Numbered from the stretch's first letter, positions 33,693 to 44,413 are shown. The stretch: DNA of 64,000 bases from Ceratothoa steindachneri (GCA_963969495.1 OZ018323.1:81602919-81666918); one strand, 5' to 3'. Numbers and translations: made by a program. The notes: generated by a model from the sequence alone, not told the origin.

Positions 33693-36613
33693 CCCTTTCG
33701 TGGACTGGATCCTTTTTTTCGATGATCCATATTATTTGACTCTTTCTAAATTCTTAATTAGCTCTTTTTATGCCTATATTCTGCAGATTTTAACGAAGGT
33801 CAATAATTGTAGAAGATAAAATGGTGTTTCTTAAATGTTACACTCTCCTTGAATAGCTAAAAAATTAACGAAGTCCTTGGAACTAAAACACCAGGTCACT
33901 AATATTTTTATTATTGAAAACAAATCTTAACTAGCTTTTACAGTGAAATACAGGCTTGTTTGCTTAATAAGTAAAGAAAAGGGGCATTTATGGAAGTAAC
34001 TGTAACATAAATGTATCCTGTTTTGCTTTAAAAATTTCAATTTCAGATAAACTGAGTTTGAAATTACCTTTTTACAAAACAATTTCTCTGACGTGAATTA
34101 CACAGAGGTACTTGACATACAGAGCAAAGCCAACTTGTAGTATGGGCTTCAGTTTTTAAGCTACATTGATGGCGCCGTCTCCTTGTTGGACCAGGTGTTG
34201 GTAAATGCTTTGCCTGATCTTTTCTAACTTCCTCTGGAATGAATTATTTTGAACCTTTTCTTTGTGCATGGAATTAAAGTGTCGCTTTCTCTTTTCCTCT
34301 GGTAATGTTTACTCTTAACTAACCCTCGGATAAGAGCTGCCCGGAATAAATAAAAAGTTCTGGCAATCCGTTGCACCTGTTTTAGTGTAAACAATGAAGG
34401 TGTTGATTACTGAAACATCTAGAAAATGGAAAGAAATTCTGTGCCAAAACTTTCTGGACTTTCTGTTAACCTCATATGTATTTTTAGGCATATCGGCAAG
34501 ATCAACACCTCCCATATATTTTATGTAGTCAACGTGTGCCTGGGGATAGACTATCTCCACAGATGTGCCATCCTTTTCTTTTCTTTGTTCATTGCCGATG
34601 TCAGTTGATTTATGAAAGTTAGAAATGATGTGTACACCTTTATTTTCCATCCACTTTGTGACTGAGATTCCATTCTCTTCCATTCTCCAGTCAACCCCTC
34701 CTCTTTTCATTTCCTTATCTTGTTTCAAATTTGGGACATATTTTCTGTTTGGTCGAATAGTCCCACAATATCCTATACCCTTATCTAAAAGAGCTTTTGC
34801 TAGTCCTACAGAGGAAAAGAAGTTATTTGCAATTACTTTGTAACCCTTGTGTTCTAAGGATTGCCACATATCTAGCACAACCCTTGTTCCCAATCCAACT
34901 TCAGGCTTAACTTTGTCTTTTTGCCTGAATAAATATCCACTTGGCTAACATATCCATTTGGAGATGCCCTAATCCAAACTTTGTAACCTAGTTTTATTGG
35001 TTTGAGGGGCATGTACTGTGTGATGGAGCTTCGTCCTTTATATTTGAATATGCTTTCGTCTACACTTTGCAATTCATGTGAAATTTAGCAAGTTAGAAAC
35101 CTTTCTGAAAGAACATCAAGCATCGGTCTTACTTCGTATAACTTGTCATACCCGTTTTCAGTGTGCCTGGGAATTTTACTGTTGTAATTAGCATGAAGAT
35201 TACTTAAGAACCACTAAAAACGTTTAAGTGGCATTATTGATGATATATAATCATCCCTGAACATTTTATCTGATGACTAATAATTTCTATAACTAGCTAG
35301 CCTTTTGAGTCCCATCAAAAGATTAATAGAAAGAAAATGCTTAATTTCATGAGCTGTTGTGGGCTTATAAGGTTTCATCTTTTGACTTGCATATAAATTT
35401 GTCTGAAATGTTATATGTTCAATCAAATCAACTGTAAAAAACAAAGATAATATCCCAGTTACAAAATGGTCACTGAAACTGGCAACAGCATCACTTAGCC
35501 CTGGCGTTTCCCGGTAAATGAGATGATTAATATCGTACTCCCCCTTTTCTCCACTGTGGCTGGAATGTTGTTTCCGTTTCTTCACTTTGAACCTCATCAA
35601 AATTGTCTAATGCTGTATTTGTTTCATCCTGTGAAAAAAATAAACGAGCTGTACAATAAATTTCCTTATTACAATTCTCCAGATAGTATAAACAAACATA
35701 TGGTAAAGGTAATGTTTCCACCAATAAGTGGAAACATAGATTATTTGACTAACAAAAAAGTTTCTCTGTACAGTACCTGGCAAGTCAATGGCATTTATAT
35801 TCTGAGACTCTTCTACATCCGATTCCAGGATACTTTCAATATCATCATCTGGAAGATCTTAGTAAATCATTAGAATTTCTTGTTCATGGTTCAACTTGTA
35901 TCCTAAAAAATGAAACAAAATTACTAAAGCGATTGTGACCACATAACATTAAAATAATAGTATTTAAGTGCATATTTTCTTAATCAAAAACTCAATATCA
36001 TATTTATTTTTTTATTTGCCAAGTCTTTTACAGGAAAAAGTTAGTTTAGAAACAAGAAAGCATGAAAAAAAAGAGACTAGTTGGCAACTCTGGTGAAAGT
36101 GTTACATTTCAGTAACAGTGTAAACATCAATGTCATTCCACTATAAACACTAGTACACGATTTTTTTAAGAATTCCATCTATCTACGAGTAATACCCAGA
36201 TTTAAACAAACATATGAAAATTTTAATCATCTTTACGATTTTAAAGCAAAAGAAATATGCAACAATACTTACTTGACAATTTCCCTCCCTTTCAAGAAGC
36301 AAGCTGACTCTGAATGCACTTTCTATGCCATTATAAGTCATATATTGTGGAGTAGTTGATTGGACACTCCAAGACCTAAAAAATATAGGCGTTACATCTC
36401 TACTCACACTACTCTTGAAAATATAGATCCTGAATTTAGTGTTCCGTTAATGTTACACTGACCTGCTTTTGCGGGTCAGAAAACGGAAACGATACCTGAT
36501 TGTGCTGTGAAAAAGAACACAATCAGGAACTTTTTATAGAAAAGTTAAAACCTATCTACTTTCTTCTAAACTATACGTATACTATTAACTTTATCAAGGT
36601 CGTACCATCTAGG
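33693..36613 (-). mobile_element. piggyBac element
   Basis: A 2.9-kb insertion flanked by TTAA at 33689-33692 and 36614-36617, the target duplication of piggyBac elements. The left end reads CCCTTTCGTGG after TTAA; the right end, inverted, reads CCTAGATGG, so the terminal repeats are imperfect. It contains a broken piggyBac transposase on the minus strand. Removing it restores the 3' end of a CR1-like element, which confirms the borders. Confidence 0.8.
34080..35870 (-). pseudogene. piggyBac transposase pseudogene
   Basis: Minus-strand order: an acidic N-terminus (DDDIESILESDVEES, about 35830), then PGLSDAVASFSDHF and TAHEIKHFLSINLLMGL (35277-35500), QSVDESIFKYKGRSSITQY (first catalytic Asp, about 35050), MPLKPIKLGYKVWI, IANNFFSSVGLAKAL, YIKYMGGVDLADM (third Asp) and, after a stop at 34315, a remnant of the C-terminal cysteine-rich domain near 34080-34200 (SWLCSVCQVPLC). 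The second catalytic position, Asp in the usual DNFF, is Asn here. Two or more frameshifts and stops break the frame, so it is inactive. Confidence 0.82.
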
Positions 36614-36617
36614 TTAA

Positions 36618-37345
36618 GTCGTGGATTATCTCGTCAAGTCGAGATTTGAACTGTTCGACTAACGAACTGTTCACTACTTCTGGCGGTAGATGGCTCCACT
36701 TTCCGCAGACTTTGTACGAGAAGAACTTGCCGCAAATGCTAGTATGGAATTGCGGAATTCCAGTTTTTATCGGTGGTAAAGTGTAATATTCGCGTCCAAC
36801 GTCAACAGCCTCCTGAGAGAACATCCCCTGTTCTCGTGGCCGCTGCTGATAACTTTTATGTCTAAGGGAAGGGATCAATTTTGTTGCTCTGGCCTATACC
36901 CTTTCTAGCTGTTCATTGTCCTTCCGCAGGGTTGAGGACTAGAATTGAACGGCGTATTCAAGGTGTGAATGGACTAGAGAGTTGTACAAGGCGAGAACAA
37001 CCTGGTTATTTCGGAAGCGAAAATGTCTCTTTATGTAGCCTAGCATTCGCTGGGCCCTCTATTCACCCGGAGACCCTGCCTGGAGAACTTAAGATCACTG
37101 CTGATTAGCACGCCTAAATCTTTCTCAAGATCAGTGGTATCTAGCTCTTTTCCTAGCAAGGAATAGTTTTCCCGAGGGTTAGCATGGACGATGGGCACTA
37201 TCTTGCACTTGACAAGGTTAAATGGCATCTGTCACCTCTCGGACCACTCACCTATCATGAGGAGGCTATTTGGTAGGCGTCCCACTCGCGATTTTACACT
37301 ACCTCCTAACTTTCCGTCGTTGGCGAACTGGGCGATCGAGCATAT
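36618..37345 (-). mobile_element. CR1-like LINE, C-terminal coding end (chain member 2)
   Basis: Decayed minus-strand coding: FANDGKLG (RT box C region, FADD changed to FAND) near 37300, WQMPFNLVKCKIV, TDLEKDLGVLISSDLKFS, then IPSLRHKSYQ and the C-terminal CGKFFSYKVC, VVNSSLVEQFKSRLD. The order is that of the intact copy at 37665-39659. The 5' end stops at the GA-rich tract beginning ~37346, so it is truncated in mid-RT. Its 3' UTR continues on the other side of the piggyBac element at 33688. Confidence 0.82.
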
Positions 37346-37372
37346 TAGTAAGAAAGAGACAAAGAGAGAGAA

Positions 37373-37450
<78 letters not shown>

Positions 37451-37582
37451 TGATAGAGAGACATATAGAGAGACAGAAAGAGACAAAGTGATATATACAA
37501 AAGAGAAAGAAAGATACGGTTGATAGAGAGACGGATAGAGACAGGGAAAAATAGACACACAGAAAGAGAGAGTCACAAGGAG
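37346..37582. repeat. GA-rich tail with (TA)n insert
   Basis: AAAGAGACAAAGAGAG-type sequence, then ~70 bases of TA (37377-37448), then GAGAGACAGA variants up to the tail repeat GAGTCACAAG x2 at 37570-37589. It is the CT-rich tail of the element at 37583-39655. Confidence 0.88.
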
Positions 37583-39656
37583 TCACAAGGAAAAGAAGTA
37601 CCCTAGAAGACCTTACGGTCCATACGAGAGGGTACTTGTTACGAGTCAGGGACTCGTGAGCCTGTCAGCGAACCAGGACTTTATCCAGGCGCCTTTTGAA
37701 CTGCTCCACAGAGTCGCTGTTCACGACTTCTGGCGGAAGCGCGTTCCACTCGTTGCAGATACTGTAACTGAAGAAGTTCCCGCATCTGTCCCGGTGATAA
37801 CGCGGCAGCTCAATTTTGTAGCCGTGGTTTCTCGTTACGCCCTCGCTTAGTTGGAACATGTCCCCGTTGCCTACGTGGTCAATACCTCGGAGGATTTTGA
37901 AGACCTCGATTAATTGACCGCGCCGTCTTCGGGTTTCCAGTGAGAAGAGGTTTAGTTCTTCTAGGCGGGCTTCGTAACTTTTGTGCCTGATCGAGGGGAT
38001 CAGTTTGGTCACCCTGGCTTGTACTCGCTCCAGTCGGGCGATGTCCTTCCGAAGGGATGGACTCCAAAACTGGACTGCGTACTCCAGGTGAGGTCGGACC
38101 AGGGAATTAAAGAGAGTGAGAACGATTTCCCTGTTCCGATACCCAAACTGTCGCTTGATATACCCCAAGATTCTCTGGGCTTTCTTCTCCGCCTCGATGC
38201 ACTGCTTGGAAAACTTGAGGTCGCTGGTGATCACGACTCCCAAGTCTTTTTCCATGTCTGTGCTCTCGAGCGCCGAGTTTTTGAGGCTGTAGACGGCTTG
38301 GGGATTTCTGTGGCCAATGTGCATCACCTTGCACTTTTCGACATTGAACGGCATTTGCCATTTGTCTGACCACTCCCCGAGTTTCCTCAAGTCGGCTTGG
38401 AGTCTCTCGACGTTTTCCGCGTCTGCCACGTTCATACCTAGTTTGGTATCGTCGGCAAATTTGGAAATCCTCGCAGTTATGCCATCATCTATGTCGTTTA
38501 CATAGATGATGAAGAGTAGGGGGCCCAGCACGGAGCCTTGGGGAACGCCGCTTGTTACCGGTAGCCAACCGGACTTTTGCCCGTTCACCACTACTCGCTG
38601 CCTTCGACTATGCAGCCAGTTTTCGATCCAGTCACCTACAGCTCCGGCGATGCCTAGCGCTCGAACCTTTTTCAGCAATTGGCGGTGGGGCACCTTGTCG
38701 AAGGCCTTCTTCAAGTCGAGGTAGATGACATCCACCGCCTTCTCCCGGTCGTGTTCGCTGAACACGAAGTGGAAGAATTCCAAAAGGTTCGTTAGGCATG
38801 ACCTGTGCCGCCGGAACCCGTGTTGGGAATTCCTCAATAGGTGGTTGGACTCGACGTGCTGCGTTATTTTGTCAACCAGGATACTTTCCATCAATTTTCC
38901 TACTACCGACGTCAGGCTGATCGGCCGGTAGTTAGATGGCTCGCTCGCGTTACCCTTTTTGAATATGGGGGTGACTTCCGCGTCTCGCCAGTCCTTTGGC
39001 ACGCATCCAGTCTCGAGCGATTTCCTGAAGATCGAGCAGAGATGTGGGGAGACCTCATCTCGCACTTCCTTCAGCACCCGTGGTAAGAAGCCATCGGGCC
39101 CTGGCGACTTGTAGCGGTTCAAAGCGTCGATCTTTGAACGCACTGTCGTCTCTTCGAAGTGAAATCTCTCCAATTGCTCTGAGCCTTCGTACTTGTCACG
39201 AGGCTCAGGGGTGGTGTCCTTCTCCTCAGTGAAAACTGACGAGAAGTACTTGTTGAGGATGGTCGCATTCGCTTCGTCACTGAGCTCTAGCTCACCATCC
39301 TCTTTCACCAAGGGACCGATCCGTCTACGTGTCGGCTTACGGCTGTTTACGTATCCGAAGAATTCCTTGGGGCTCTCTTTGCAGAGTCTCGCCACACGGA
39401 CTTCTTCGGCGCGTTTCGCCACCCTTATCATGGACTTGACACTTCGGCATAGACTTTTGTAGTGCTCGAATTCTCCAGTGTTCTTCGCTTGGCGATAGGC
39501 GGTTTTTCTCTTCCGTAGGGTTCTCCAGATTTCGGGGGTGAACCACTTGGGTTGAGTAGCTCCGACTCGGCCGCGTTCTGATGGAATGAATCGTGACTGC
39601 AGGGCCATAAATGAGTTTTTGAAATTCTTCCATGGTTGCTCGACGTTGTCACTATA
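37583..39656 (-). mobile_element. CR1-like LINE with intact RT frame (chain member 3)
   Basis: A 5'-truncated element: the endonuclease is absent and the 5' end stops at the GA-rich tract at ~39657. The rest is well kept: the RT open frame (37665-39659), a ~30-bp 3' UTR, the 3' stem-loop (37587-37639), a twofold 10-bp repeat and a CT-rich tail. The open frame and perfect stem suggest it is the youngest member of the chain. Confidence 0.88.
37587..37639 (-). repeat. 3' stem-loop and tail repeat of CR1-like chain member 3
   Basis: AAGTACCCT pairs perfectly with AGGGTACTT around an inner GACC-TTAC-GGTC hairpin. The tail repeat GAGTCACAAG, twice, sits beside it. One stem pair differs from the copy at 32967 by a G-C to A-T double change that keeps pairing. 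Confidence 0.75.
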
Positions 39657-39659
39657 CAT
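37665..39659 (-). CDS. CR1-like reverse transcriptase, intact 664-codon frame (5'-truncated)
   Basis: Begins in the linker after the endonuclease (EQPWKNFKNSFMALQSRFIP) and runs through the RT: YKSPGPDGFLP at ~183-193, NYRPISLTSVVGKLME at 243-258, YLDLKKAFDKVPH at 313-325 (box A), GVPQGSVLGPLLF at 371-383 (box B), KFADDTKLG at 400-408 (box C, catalytic FADD), WQMPFNVEKCKVMHIG, the thumb, and the CR1-type C-terminus with RLERVQARVTKLIPSIRHK and NLFSLETRR. It has no internal stop. The ATG used lies at the junction with the GA tract, so it is probably not the native start; the full protein would carry an APE endonuclease first. RT without its endonuclease is unlikely to mobilise itself. Confidence 0.88.
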   Translation of the reverse strand: MYSDNVEQPWKNFKNSFMALQSRFIPSERGRVGATQPKWFTPEIWRTLRKRKTAYRQAKNTGEFEHYKSLCRSVKSMIRVAKRAEEVRVARLCKESPKEFFGYVNSRKPTRRRIGPLVKEDGELELSDEANATILNKYFSSVFTEEKDTTPEPRDKYEGSEQLERFHFEETTVRSKIDALNRYKSPGPDGFLPRVLKEVRDEVSPHLCSIFRKSLETGCVPKDWRDAEVTPIFKKGNASEPSNYRPISLTSVVGKLMESILVDKITQHVESNHLLRNSQHGFRRHRSCLTNLLEFFHFVFSEHDREKAVDVIYLDLKKAFDKVPHRQLLKKVRALGIAGAVGDWIENWLHSRRQRVVVNGQKSGWLPVTSGVPQGSVLGPLLFIIYVNDIDDGITARISKFADDTKLGMNVADAENVERLQADLRKLGEWSDKWQMPFNVEKCKVMHIGHRNPQAVYSLKNSALESTDMEKDLGVVITSDLKFSKQCIEAEKKAQRILGYIKRQFGYRNREIVLTLFNSLVRPHLEYAVQFWSPSLRKDIARLERVQARVTKLIPSIRHKSYEARLEELNLFSLETRRRRGQLIEVFKILRGIDHVGNGDMFQLSEGVTRNHGYKIELPRYHRDRCGNFFSYSICNEWNALPPEVVNSDSVEQFKRRLDKVLVR

Positions 39660-40297
39660 ATAAACAGATAGAGAAAGAGAGAGTCAGTAAGAGACAGAGA
39701 GCGAGAGACAGGGAGAGAGATACAGAGAGAGTCAGAAAGTTACAGGGAGAGAGAGAGAGATATATAGATACAGAGAGACACACCGGGAGACAGATAAAGA
39801 GAGAGACAGAGATATATATAGAGATGGAGTGACATAAAGGGAGAGACACAGTTAAATAGACAGAGAAAGTGAAAGACAGAACGAAGTACAGAAAGATAGA
39901 CAGAGAAAGAAAGAGACATAAAGATTGGTTTGAAAGAGAGACGGAGATGGATCGGGAAAGAGAGAGACAGAGAGAAAGAGAGAGAGAGAGGGAGACGTAT
40001 AGACAGATAGAGACGAAGAGCCAGATACAGAGATAGAGATACAGAGAGAGTCAGAAAAAGACAAAGAGGGATGGGGAAAGAGAGAGAGAGAGACACACAC
40101 ACATACAGGGAGAGAGATAAAGAAAGAGACGGAGAGACACACACGGAGAGAGATAAAGTGAAAGACAGAGAGATACAGAAAGACAGAGAAAGAAAGAGAG
40201 AGACAGAGAAAGAAAGAGAGATAGAGATAGAGTGGCAGAAACGGAGAGATACATATAAATAAACATAGAAAGAAAAGACAGAGCGAGATACAGAGTT
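39657..40297. repeat. Long GA-rich tail array
   Basis: About 640 bases of AGAGACAGA, GAGATACAGA and AGAGAGATA variants, almost pure purine on the plus strand. It lies between the 5' end of the 37.6-39.7-kb element and the 3' stem-loop of the AT-rich element upstream (40300-40360), and is that element's CT-rich tail. All open frames in it are artefacts. Confidence 0.92.
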
Positions 40298-40304
40298 ACA
40301 AGGA

Positions 40305-40362
40305 GTTCAAGGATAGTAATTACCTCAAAAGAACCTTCGTTCCATTTCAATGGAGGTACTTA
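40305..40362 (-). repeat. 3' stem-loop of CR1-like chain member 4
   Basis: TACCTC pairs with GAGGTA, extended by AAT/CTT with one mismatch, around an inner GAAC-CTTC-GTTC hairpin. The inner stem differs from the GACC/GGTC of the other family by a paired change. The tail repeat GAGTTACAAGGAGTTCAAGG adjoins at about 40292-40312. Confidence 0.65.
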
Positions 40363-40493
40363 TTTTTTTGTATTTATTTGCTACATCCAAACTTTTTATT
40401 ATGCTACTTGTGCTACATTATGCAAGAGTTAACTCTTTTTTGTCAATTTGCTGTTCTCTCATAACTTACTTATTCTATATAATATTTTACATG

Positions 40494-40496
<3 letters not shown>

Positions 40497-40553
<57 letters not shown>
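40497..40553. repeat. (TA)n microsatellite
   Basis: TA run within the 3' UTR of the AT-rich CR1-like element. Confidence 0.95.
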
Positions 40554-40556
<3 letters not shown>

Positions 40557-40782
40557 TCAACTTAGATTAGGGTTTCTCGTCCAATATTAGAACATAAACT
40601 CGTTCTTTGTCTTTGGCTAATGATTCTGAGCTATACGGAATATTTAGAACATATTCGTGTCAAAAAAACATTTTATTATGATTTCATACAATAAATATAT
40701 TTTATAATAAATACAATTAATATTTTGTAAATCTTAAAATTAGCATACAAATTTTATTTTAACTTATTAGTCACGTCACATA

Positions 40783-42582
40783 TTATGTTAGATTTCTTAA
40801 AATTTTGTCTAATTTCTTTTTAAAATTTTCTACTGTATTACATTTCACTACATCCTCTGGTAATTGATTCCACTCGTTCACAATTTTATACGCAAATGAG
40901 TTCCCACATATATTTGTGCGAAAATTCTTGGGTTTTATTTTCATTCCGTTTGATCGCGTAGTAGATGTGCTAAACTGAAACCAAATATTAGAGTCGACAT
41001 TTTCTATTCCTTTTAGTATTTTAAACATTTCTATTAATTGACCTCTCAATCTTCTTGTTTCAAGGCTGAATAAATTTAATCTTTCTAATCTTGTTTCATA
41101 ATTATAATTACTTAGTTCTGGAATCAATTTCGTGGCTCTGGCTTGTACTTTTTCTAACTTCTCAATATCTTTTCTTAAGTAAGGAGACCAGGCTTGGGAA
41201 CAATATTCTAATTGTGGCCTTACTAGTGCATTGTACATATTCAGAATTGGAATTTTATTTTTGAAAGTGATTTGGCGTTTTATATATCCAAGAATCTTCT
41301 GCGCTTTCTTTTCGACTTCGATGCACTGCCGTGAAAACTTTAGATCGTTTGTAATGTAGACACCTAGGTCTTTTTCATTTTCAGTTTCTTTGATCTTATT
41401 GTCGAACAGTTTGTATTCTCCTTGGATTATTATAACCAATATGCATTATTTTACACTTTTCAAGATTTAAGGGCAATTTCCATTTTTCCGTCCATCTTAC
41501 TATTTTATCAATATCATTTTGAAATTCTTGAACGTCCTGTTCAGTAATTATCCCTTTTCCTAATTTACAATCATCAGCAAACTTAGAAATTTTCGATATT
41601 AGGCCATCATCTATATCATTAACGTACATAATGAATAGCAACGGGCCAAGGACAGAGCCTTGCGGGACGCCACTACAAACGGAAACCCATTCTGACGCTT
41701 GTCCGTTTATAACTACTCGCTGTTTTCTATCCGTAATCCAATTTTCTATCCATTTTGCAATTTCGCCTTTTATTCCAAAGGCTCTTACTTTACACATCAA
41801 CTTCTTATGCTGAACTTTATCAAATGCCTTTCGGAAGTCTAGATACAAGATGTCAACCGATCTACTATTGTCCTACAAGGTATTTATATAGTGAAAAAAT
41901 TCTAGTAAATTTATGAGGCAAGATCTCTTTCTCCTGAAGCCATGCTGAGAATCATTTAGGAGTTTATTCTTTTCTAAATGCTCTACAATTGTATTGGAAA
42001 TGTGAGTTTCATTGAGTTTCCCAACTACGGAAGTTAAACTTATAGGGCGAAAATTGCTGGCAGTCTCTTTACATCCATTCTTAAATATTGGCGTTACATT
42101 TGCCATCTTCCAGTCTTGAGGAACAATTCCACTCTCTAAGGATGAATTGAAAATTTGCGTAATATGTTCTGCTACTTAATTTATGACTTCTTTTAAAACT
42201 CTTGGGTATATTTTATCCGGTCCCGGGGATTTAAATTTATTCATTTTTCTATTAGTTTCTTTGTGTTGTCGACACTGCATCGAACCGATTCGAGTGGTAT
42301 AATATTAGCCATTTCACGTGTTTCTGTATAGTCATACGAGTTACGCTCTTTTGTGAAAACAGATACAAAATATTCGTTGAGAGTGTTTGCTATTCCAATA
42401 TCATTGAATTGCAAATTATTGTACTTATCTCTTATTGGGCCAATATTGTTCTTTATGGGTTTTCTGCTGTTTACTAAGGCAAAGAACTCGTTAGGATTAT
42501 TTTTGCAATTTTGAGCTGCTCTTATTTCTTCATTTCGTTTTGCTCTTGTAATCTCGGCTTTAACTTTTCTTCTCAATTCCAA
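40783..42582 (-). pseudogene. RT and C-terminal region of the AT-rich CR1-like element
   Basis: Read on the minus strand in four pieces. 42582-42241: linker (NSRKPIKNNIGPI, NEYFVSVFTKE). 42106-41873: VTPIFKNG, NFRPISLTSVVGKLNE, SQHGFRRKRSCLINLL. 41848-41396: YLDFRKAFDKVQH (box A), SGVPQGSVLGPLLFIMYVN (box B), SKFADDCKLGKG (box C, FADD), then IMHIGYNNPR. 41439-40783: EKDLGVYITNDLKFS, KKAQKILGYIKRQ, EKVQARATKLIPEL and the CGNSFAYKIVNEWNQLPEDV end. Only a few stops or frameshifts interrupt it. All catalytic Asp residues are present. Confidence 0.85.
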
Positions 42583-42621
42583 ATAATGATTCCTGTTTTC
42601 TCTGTTATGGTTGTATTTTAT

Positions 42622-43530
42622 TTAGCCTTTATATGTTTTATCTCTGTTTCTAATGAGTTTCATAATTTCTTGAGATAGCCATTTCGGTTTATTAACATTT
42701 TTATCTCTAATAACAGCCAGTGGTATGAATTGAAACTGTTTGTTGAGGAGATTGTTTTTAAATTCATGCCATGCTACGTTTATTTCTTCATTATTTATCC
42801 TAAAAGTGCTCAAACTCTTTCTTAGTTCAGCATAATTTGCTCTTTTGAAATTAAGTTTAGCAGTGGTGTCCTTTTGTAGGACACGTGGTATATTAATTTC
42901 AAAATCTACTGCGTTATGATCACTATTTCCTATTCTGTCTCCAACATTTAAATTTGAAATCAATTCATCGTCTGATGTTAACACTAAATCCAATATGTTT
43001 TCATCTCTTGTTGGTTCTTTCACCCACTGAGTCAGGAAATTATCCTCAATAAAATTAATCAATCTTTGTCCTTCTGAGTCTGCAGTTTTGTTAGGCCAGT
43101 TTATTTTAGCACAATTAAAATCTCCAATGATCACTGATAACTTGTCTTTACAAATGTTCGTTAAGTATTAATAAAATTGGTCATCTGTCTCCCGGAGCTG
43201 ATGTGGACTCCTATAAACTAAAATAACATATAGGCTCTTTTTTTGGTTTATTTTAACCGTTACCATTTCAAAAACAGAGTCAGTGTTACATTCTACAGGG
43301 TGTAAATCTTCGCGTACATATAAAAGAACACCCTAACCTTTTCTCTGTAATCTATCTTTATGAAATAACTTGTATCCTTTTAACTGGAATTCTGAAATAA
43401 TATCACGTGACTCTGAATGTATCCATGTCTCAGTTATTCCTATGATGTCGTACTTTTTGGTCAATACCAGCGCTCTGAACTCCGTAAATTTGTTTCTAAT
43501 TGATCTTGCGTTAAAGAATAGAGTTTTTAA
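42622..43530 (-). pseudogene. APE endonuclease of the AT-rich CR1-like element
   Basis: Minus strand from ~43530: TLFFNARSIRNKF (the N of box I), YDIIGITETWIHS (catalytic Glu), a stop after RKG, GVLLYVREDL, MVTVKINQKKSLYVILVYRSP, a stop, then VIIGDFNCAKINWP (D and N), FIEDNFLTQWVKEPTR, LDLVLTSDDEL and IGNSDHNAVDFEI (SDH). All APE landmarks are present. Two stops break it. The ORF2 reading begins by overlapping the end of ORF1 in another frame (about 43536), as in two-ORF CR1 elements. Confidence 0.82.
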
Positions 43531-43535
43531 TGTGT

Positions 43536-44040
43536 TTAACTGATTTCTTCGGAATTGGGGCTTTGATCGTTTCCCTGTGGTTCTTGACTTGGTGCTTTAT
43601 TTTTCATTAAATTTCGTAGGTTAGTTTGTAGCAATTCTCCATATTTCATTTTACCTTTTGTGGAGAGATGGATGCCATCCTGAGAAAACAAGTCTTTGTT
43701 GTGGATGAAAAGTAGCCAGGGGTCAATAAATTTAACATTCTCCTTCTTGCAAAGATCTTATAGACGATGATTTATCCCAATTGCTCGACTTAGATTTTCG
43801 TATCTCTCGTAAATTCTTGGTAGCACCCCAACAACAATTGCATTATCCGTTTTGGTCTTGATTGTTTTTATCATTTTCTTGTAGTCATTCATTATGCTTT
43901 CCGAACCTTGATAGTTTTTTCCGTTGAACACATCGTTGCTTCCAACATTCGCTATGATTTGACTCTCTTTGCTTTTCATCTCAAAGTTGTTTATTTGTTC
44001 TGTTAATTGCTCAATCTTTATTCCTGGATAGCATCGAGAG
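43536..44040 (-). pseudogene. SGNH/esterase-like end of CR1-type ORF1
   Basis: On the minus strand: RCYPGIKIEQLTEQINNFEM, IIANVGSNDVFN (equivalent to SGNH block III with GxND), IVVGVLPRIYERYENLSRAI, then after a one-base break FIDPWLLFIHN, SQDGIHLSTKGK (block V, DxxH catalytic pair) and a hydrophilic end with stop at 43536. CR1-group ORF1 proteins are known to carry an esterase domain of this fold. Block I (GDS) is missing because the copy is 5'-truncated at the GA tract. The stop overlaps the start of the endonuclease frame. Confidence 0.78.
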
Positions 44041-44213
44041 AGAAACAAAGAGAAAGAGACAGAAAGGGAGAGTTATAGAGAGAGACTGAGACAGAGAGGG
44101 ATCGAGTCAGAGAGAGATAGAAACATATAAAGACCTAGAGAGAGACAGAAAGAGAAATGGACACAGAATGAGAAAGACAGAGCAAAAAAAAAATGGACAG
44201 AGAGATTGAGATG
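44041..44213. repeat. GA-rich tail, running into the assembly gap
   Basis: GAGAGACAGA-type purine sequence joined directly to the 5' end of the AT-rich CR1-like copy. By position it is the tail of the CR1-like element at 44414-46735, whose stem-loop would lie in the gap. Confidence 0.85.
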
Positions 44214-44413
44214 NNNNNNNNNNNNNNNNNNNNNNNNNNNNNNNNNNNNNNNNNNNNNNNNNNNNNNNNNNNNNNNNNNNNNNNNNNNNNNNNNNNNNNN
44301 NNNNNNNNNNNNNNNNNNNNNNNNNNNNNNNNNNNNNNNNNNNNNNNNNNNNNNNNNNNNNNNNNNNNNNNNNNNNNNNNNNNNNNNNNNNNNNNNNNNN
44401 NNNNNNNNNNNNN
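44214..44413. other. Assembly gap (200 N)
   Basis: Exactly 200 undetermined bases, probably a placeholder length. It falls in the low-complexity tail of a CR1-like element, a usual place for assemblies to break. Confidence 0.99.

Larger units (their letters stand above)
40298..44040 (-). mobile_element. CR1-like LINE of a second, AT-rich family with esterase-type ORF1 end (chain member 4)
   Basis: The longest CR1-like copy. In element order: the end of ORF1 with an SGNH hydrolase-like module (44040-43536), APE endonuclease (43530-42620), linker (42620-42240), RT (42200-41390) and C-terminal region to 40783. Then come a ~430-bp AT-rich 3' UTR including (TA)n, a 3' stem-loop at 40305-40362 and the GA-rich tail below 40298. 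It is much more AT-rich than its neighbours and encodes the same protein type with different codons, so it is a distinct family rather than a decayed copy. It is 5'-truncated exactly at the next GA-rich tract (44041). Confidence 0.85.

Noticed and set aside
37665..39659. A host gene encoding a reverse transcriptase-like protein
   Set aside because: It has LINE structure on both sides (3' stem-loop, tail) and relatives with the same domains nearby; no introns or host-like context.
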